Part shown: positions 5,719 through 7,691 of the stretch, in pieces
Numbering within the stretch: position 1 is the stretch's first letter
Layout of the letters: each line of letters begins with the position of its first letter
Source: Planctomycetota bacterium
GTDB taxonomy: Bacteria; Planctomycetota; Phycisphaerae; UBA1845
Direction of reading: 5' to 3'
DNA length: 7,691 nt
NCBI GenBank assembly: GCA_022566435.1
Contig: JADFIX010000143.1
Location: forward strand, 1 to 7,691
The notes under the pieces: generated by a model
Told to the model about the DNA's origin: nothing
Databases searched by the model: none
The model's input: the letters and a program-made list of their open reading frames with translations, nothing else
Program-made: the position numbers and the translations under genes

Positions 5719-6834
5719 CTATTCGACGGCCAGCGGGAAGTTCGTCACATCGTCATTTGTTCCGTAACGCCCGTCCACACTTGCGCTAATCAGAAGATAG
5801 CTGTCGGCGTTGACGGGACGGAGCGGCGCGTTACACGAAGGAGGCCTGTTTTCTTCCGTGGCTCTGTTCAGCAAGTTGCGATAGAGCGTGCGGTCGACGA
5901 TGAACCGTGCAAACGACTCCTGCGCTTCGACGTTGCTCGCATCGACAAGCTGATCGGCAGTGAAGTCACCACCGGCACGGGCGATCTTGTGCGGACCGTC
6001 AAAATCCCAGCCACGCGCGTCCTCGTTACCGGTAAACAGCTCGTTGTCCTGGTGGAAGTAGACGGGCGGGCCACCGCAATACGCGTTCTCTTTGTTGCGT
6101 GCGTCCTCCACCATGTTCGACGGTCGCCCGTGGGCGTTGGCCACGTAATAGAGAATGGGCTGCCCGAAGGCATCGACGATGACGGGGAGCGATGCGAAGG
6201 GGTCGTGTAGGATCAAGAGCTCGTCGGTGACCAACTCGAACATGTCGCCGTTCGGTCGACCTGGGAGGTCTCTGGTTTGAACGGTTTTGACTCCGCCTGG
6301 ATCGACGTAGAAGCCAGCTCGCTCGAGCGACGTGCCGTCGCCGAGGGGGTCGGGTGTGTACCACCTCCAGGGCTCGTAGCGCAGATTGTCCCTCTTGGTG
6401 ACCGTTTTGCCCTTGATATAACCCTGCTGATCGACACCCATCAGCATGGCCGGCAGCCAATGGGCGCCGGACACCACCGGCCGGTACTTGTCAAACGGAA
6501 ATGCGCCCGCGTGCGCCTCGAAAATGTCGTTTCCGGATGAATCGAGCATTCGAGGATGGGCGAATGAGGGCGGATAGCCGTTGGTTCGCGCGAACTGGCG
6601 TTCGTTGTCATTACGGAACATTTCCAGGCCGGCTTCGAGGGCGTGGAGCGTGGCCATGGTGGAGGTCTTCTTGGCGGAGTTTCGCGCGCCGTTCAGTGAG
6701 GGCACGAGAATGGCGATCAGGGCCGAGATGATAAACGTGACGGTCATTAATTCGACTAGCGAGAAAGCCCTCAACCGACTATTTTTCCGGACAAAACAGG
6801 GCGCTGAGAATCCGCATACGATTTGATCGTTCAT
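5719..6834 (-). CDS. GspG-like type II secretion / type IV pilin-like prepilin
   Basis: 371 residues from ATG 6834. A leader of 23 residues ends in RLRA, followed by FSLVELMTVTFIIS, the classic N-methylation/cleavage segment. Prepilin peptidase would cut between Ala23 and Phe24; Ala replaces the usual Gly at -1, which is tolerated in some relatives. Glu28 is the invariant mature Glu5. The hydrophobic helix runs to about residue 45. The C-terminus has SYLLISASVDGRYGTNDD (345-362), similar to the calcium-loop end of GspG pseudopilins. The mature protein is about 348 residues, more than twice classical GspG. This large, otherwise variable form is typical of planctomycete prepilin-like proteins. 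The role is presumably a pseudopilus or surface pilin-like subunit. No gsp or pil genes are seen nearby, so its machine must be encoded elsewhere. AAGGAG ten bases upstream fixes the start; the same frame is open to 6906 without a better site. Confidence 0.88.
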   Translation of the reverse strand: MNDQIVCGFSAPCFVRKNSRLRAFSLVELMTVTFIISALIAILVPSLNGARNSAKKTSTMATLHALEAGLEMFRNDNERQFARTNGYPPSFAHPRMLDSSGNDIFEAHAGAFPFDKYRPVVSGAHWLPAMLMGVDQQGYIKGKTVTKRDNLRYEPWRWYTPDPLGDGTSLERAGFYVDPGGVKTVQTRDLPGRPNGDMFELVTDELLILHDPFASLPVIVDAFGQPILYYVANAHGRPSNMVEDARNKENAYCGGPPVYFHQDNELFTGNEDARGWDFDGPHKIARAGGDFTADQLVDASNVEAQESFARFIVDRTLYRNLLNRATEENRPPSCNAPLRPVNADSYLLISASVDGRYGTNDDVTNFPLAVE

Positions 6835-6844
6835 CGTCGTTTTT

Positions 6845-6850
6845 CTCCTT
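6845..6850 (-). promoter_or_regulatory. Strong ribosome binding site of the prepilin gene
   Basis: AAGGAG on the minus strand, inside an A-rich stretch, lies 10 bases before ATG 6834. It decides that start over the in-frame codon at 6906. Confidence 0.75.
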
Positions 6851-6914
6851 TTTTGTCGGTTAACCCCATCGTGCGCCAAGGATGAAACCCGCACGAGCAA
6901 CCCCACCCCCAGAG

Positions 6915-6920
6915 ATTATA
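6915..6920 (-). promoter_or_regulatory. Perfect -10 box upstream of the prepilin gene
   Basis: TATAAT on the minus strand sits in a very GC-rich setting, so chance is less likely. No good -35 lies 16-18 bases upstream; TTGAGG lies 21 bases away. Transcription would start near 6908 and give a leader of about 74 bases. The weak -35 suggests that an activator may be needed. Confidence 0.45.
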
Positions 6921-7183
6921 GGTCCGGCCGAGGGCGAAAATCCTCAAGATTCCGCGGTCTTCTTTCCGAGGCGAAAACGACGCATATTTCCGCCCGATGG
7001 GCCGATCCCCTTGCCCAAACCGAGCCCGGTATCGGAGCATCTTGAATCCAGGGAGTATGGCACCGGAAATCTCGTATCCAATGGGCGGGCCTCACGATTT
7101 GATTGCGTTTTCTCTGCCTGGACGCGGTATTCGCGGCACAGGACGTTAGCCGAAGAGGCGAATGTCAAGCCGACGTACTTGTG

Positions 7184-7212
7184 TTGACCAGCGCCCATGA
7201 GCTCCATACACT
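7184..7212 (+). promoter_or_regulatory. Sigma-70-type promoter of the Cys-rich gene
   Basis: TTGACC (7184-7189) and TACACT (7207-7212, 4 of 6) are separated by exactly 17 bases. Transcription would start near 7219, leaving a leader of about 50 bases. Confidence 0.45.
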
Positions 7213-7256
7213 CGTAGGCTCGGGCGAGCGGTGAACCGCGAAACACTGTCTAACGT

Positions 7257-7263
7257 AAAGGAG
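7257..7263 (+). promoter_or_regulatory. Strong ribosome binding site of the Cys-rich gene
   Basis: AAAGGAG lies 6 bases before ATG 7270 and decides that start. The frame is open upstream from GTG 7231, but that codon has no such site and would spoil the signal peptide. Confidence 0.75.
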
Positions 7264-7269
7264 CATGCC

Positions 7270-7593
7270 ATGAAAATGCGAGTCTTAACCTTGGGATCAT
7301 GTCTGGTGTTGATTTCCTTGTTCGTCGTCTGGTACGGTTTTGTCTTACCGCAAGACGCTCTTGCCGCGCCTTCGGGGAAATGCTGCTTGGAAACCGGTGA
7401 GTGTGTCGAGGTATCCTCGACCGACTGTGATGCGATGGGCGGCGTATTCTCCGGTGCTGGAACGACATGTGACTTCGGTCCGGATCCTGATTGCCCCATT
7501 CCGCGCGGTTGTGCAGGCAACGGCGAATCGTGCACCGCCGACAGCGAGTGCTGCTCCAACAAGTGCAAGAACGGAAAGTGCCGCGGGAACTAG
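7270..7593 (+). CDS. Small secreted Cys-rich protein with knottin-like C-terminus
   Basis: 107 residues. The N-terminus (MKMR, then a hydrophobic run from about 5 to 26) is a signal peptide with likely cleavage after ALA or ALAA (32/33). The mature part has two cysteine modules. The first (residues 36-67) is GKCC...GEC...TDC...GGVFSGAGTTC, a small module I remember from planctomycete secreted proteins. A linker with Cys75 follows. The second (81-104) has spacing C-X6-C-X5-CC-X3-C-X4-C, the inhibitor-cystine-knot pattern of many knottins. The mature protein has 12 cysteines, enough for six disulfides, so it would need oxidative folding outside the cytoplasm. A Cys at 11 lies before the hydrophobic run and is not a lipobox. 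The function is unknown: it could be a stable surface or cell-wall peptide, an inhibitor or a toxin. It is divergent from the prepilin gene. Confidence 0.85.
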   Translation: MKMRVLTLGSCLVLISLFVVWYGFVLPQDALAAPSGKCCLETGECVEVSSTDCDAMGGVFSGAGTTCDFGPDPDCPIPRGCAGNGESCTADSECCSNKCKNGKCRGN

Positions 7594-7649
7594 TGTAGTG
7601 ACTCATAAATGGTGCATCATGGAACGATGCCGTTCTTGAGGCTTTCGAG

Positions 7650-7691
7650 ACGTCCAATGCGCTTCGCTCCCTCACGGTCGCGGCTCGGATA
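7650..7691. repeat. Possible edge of a dispersed planctomycete repeat
   Basis: The last ~40 bases, around CGCTTCGCTCCCTCACGGTC and the following GCGGCTCGGAT, read like a dispersed intergenic repeat I associate with planctomycete genomes. The element is cut by the window end. Only one copy is visible here, so the call rests on memory. Confidence 0.3.

Larger units (their letters stand above)
6835..7269. other. Divergent control region between prepilin and Cys-rich genes
   Basis: These 435 bases hold the TATAAT and ribosome binding site of the prepilin on one side and the promoter, leader and ribosome binding site of the Cys-rich gene on the other. A forward frame at 6882-7187 is open but has no ribosome binding site, has proline/arginine-biased content and crosses the prepilin promoter, so I do not call it. 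A tiny stem (GCGG-TGAA-CCGC, 7228-7239) lies in the leader of the Cys-rich gene. Confidence 0.5.

Noticed and set aside
5440..6210. 256-codon forward frame opposite the prepilin gene
   Set aside because: Antisense to a well-supported prepilin; Arg/Val-rich translation, no family motif.
6882..7187. 101-codon forward frame in the divergent control region
   Set aside because: No ribosome binding site, biased composition, and it runs through the prepilin promoter.
7612..7630. GCATC...GATGC stem after the Cys-rich gene as a terminator
   Set aside because: Only five pairs, a 7-base loop and no T tract.

Overview
The window looks like a piece of a planctomycete-type genome, probably Phycisphaerae-like and probably from a metagenome. 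The evidence is protein style: an oversized GspG-like prepilin, a secreted protein with a tandem cysteine module, a bacterial ankyrin protein of a type common in planctomycetes, and dispersed-repeat-like DNA at two places. This assignment rests on family memory, not on a marker gene. Hand-counted sample lines put most of the window near 57-65% GC. The first ~370 bases of the long forward ORF are richer, about 65-77%. The block at about 2460-3710 is clearly poorer, about 42-47%.

Layout. Bases 1-437 hold no gene I can identify. Bases 438-2465 (+) form one long ORF. Its first ~120 residues are the N-terminal part of an AIR-synthase-related (PurM/HypE-like) protein. From a short shared motif (GGHTEIV, 783-803) onward it is an ankyrin-repeat protein. 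Its last ~95 codons run through a nested palindromic element (2187-2296) and unrelated DNA. The ORF is therefore patchwork at both ends, and an assembly chimera must be excluded before it is read as a new fusion protein. Bases 3705-2440 (-) hold a compact low-GC cassette of three small overlapping genes: a 124-residue protein, a 144-residue protein that starts in an ATGA overlap, and a 156-residue DUF7689-like protein with a Cys/His arrangement. A reasonable promoter precedes the cassette. Bases 5348-4011 (-) encode an unrecognised membrane protein with one N-terminal helix, a large middle domain and three C-terminal helices. Bases 6834-5719 (-) encode a GspG/type IV-pilin-like prepilin with a strong Shine-Dalgarno and a perfect TATAAT upstream. 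Bases 7270-7593 (+) encode a small secreted protein ending in a cystine-knot-type C-C-CC-C-C pattern. The last ~40 bases look like the edge of a dispersed repeat.

How the parts relate. Only the three-gene cassette is clearly one transcription and translation unit. The prepilin and the Cys-rich protein are divergent neighbours, and both are exported products. The most promising candidates for something undescribed are the three-gene cassette and the secreted knottin-like protein. The AIR/ankyrin fusion is striking but is the feature most likely to be an artefact or a recombination scar.
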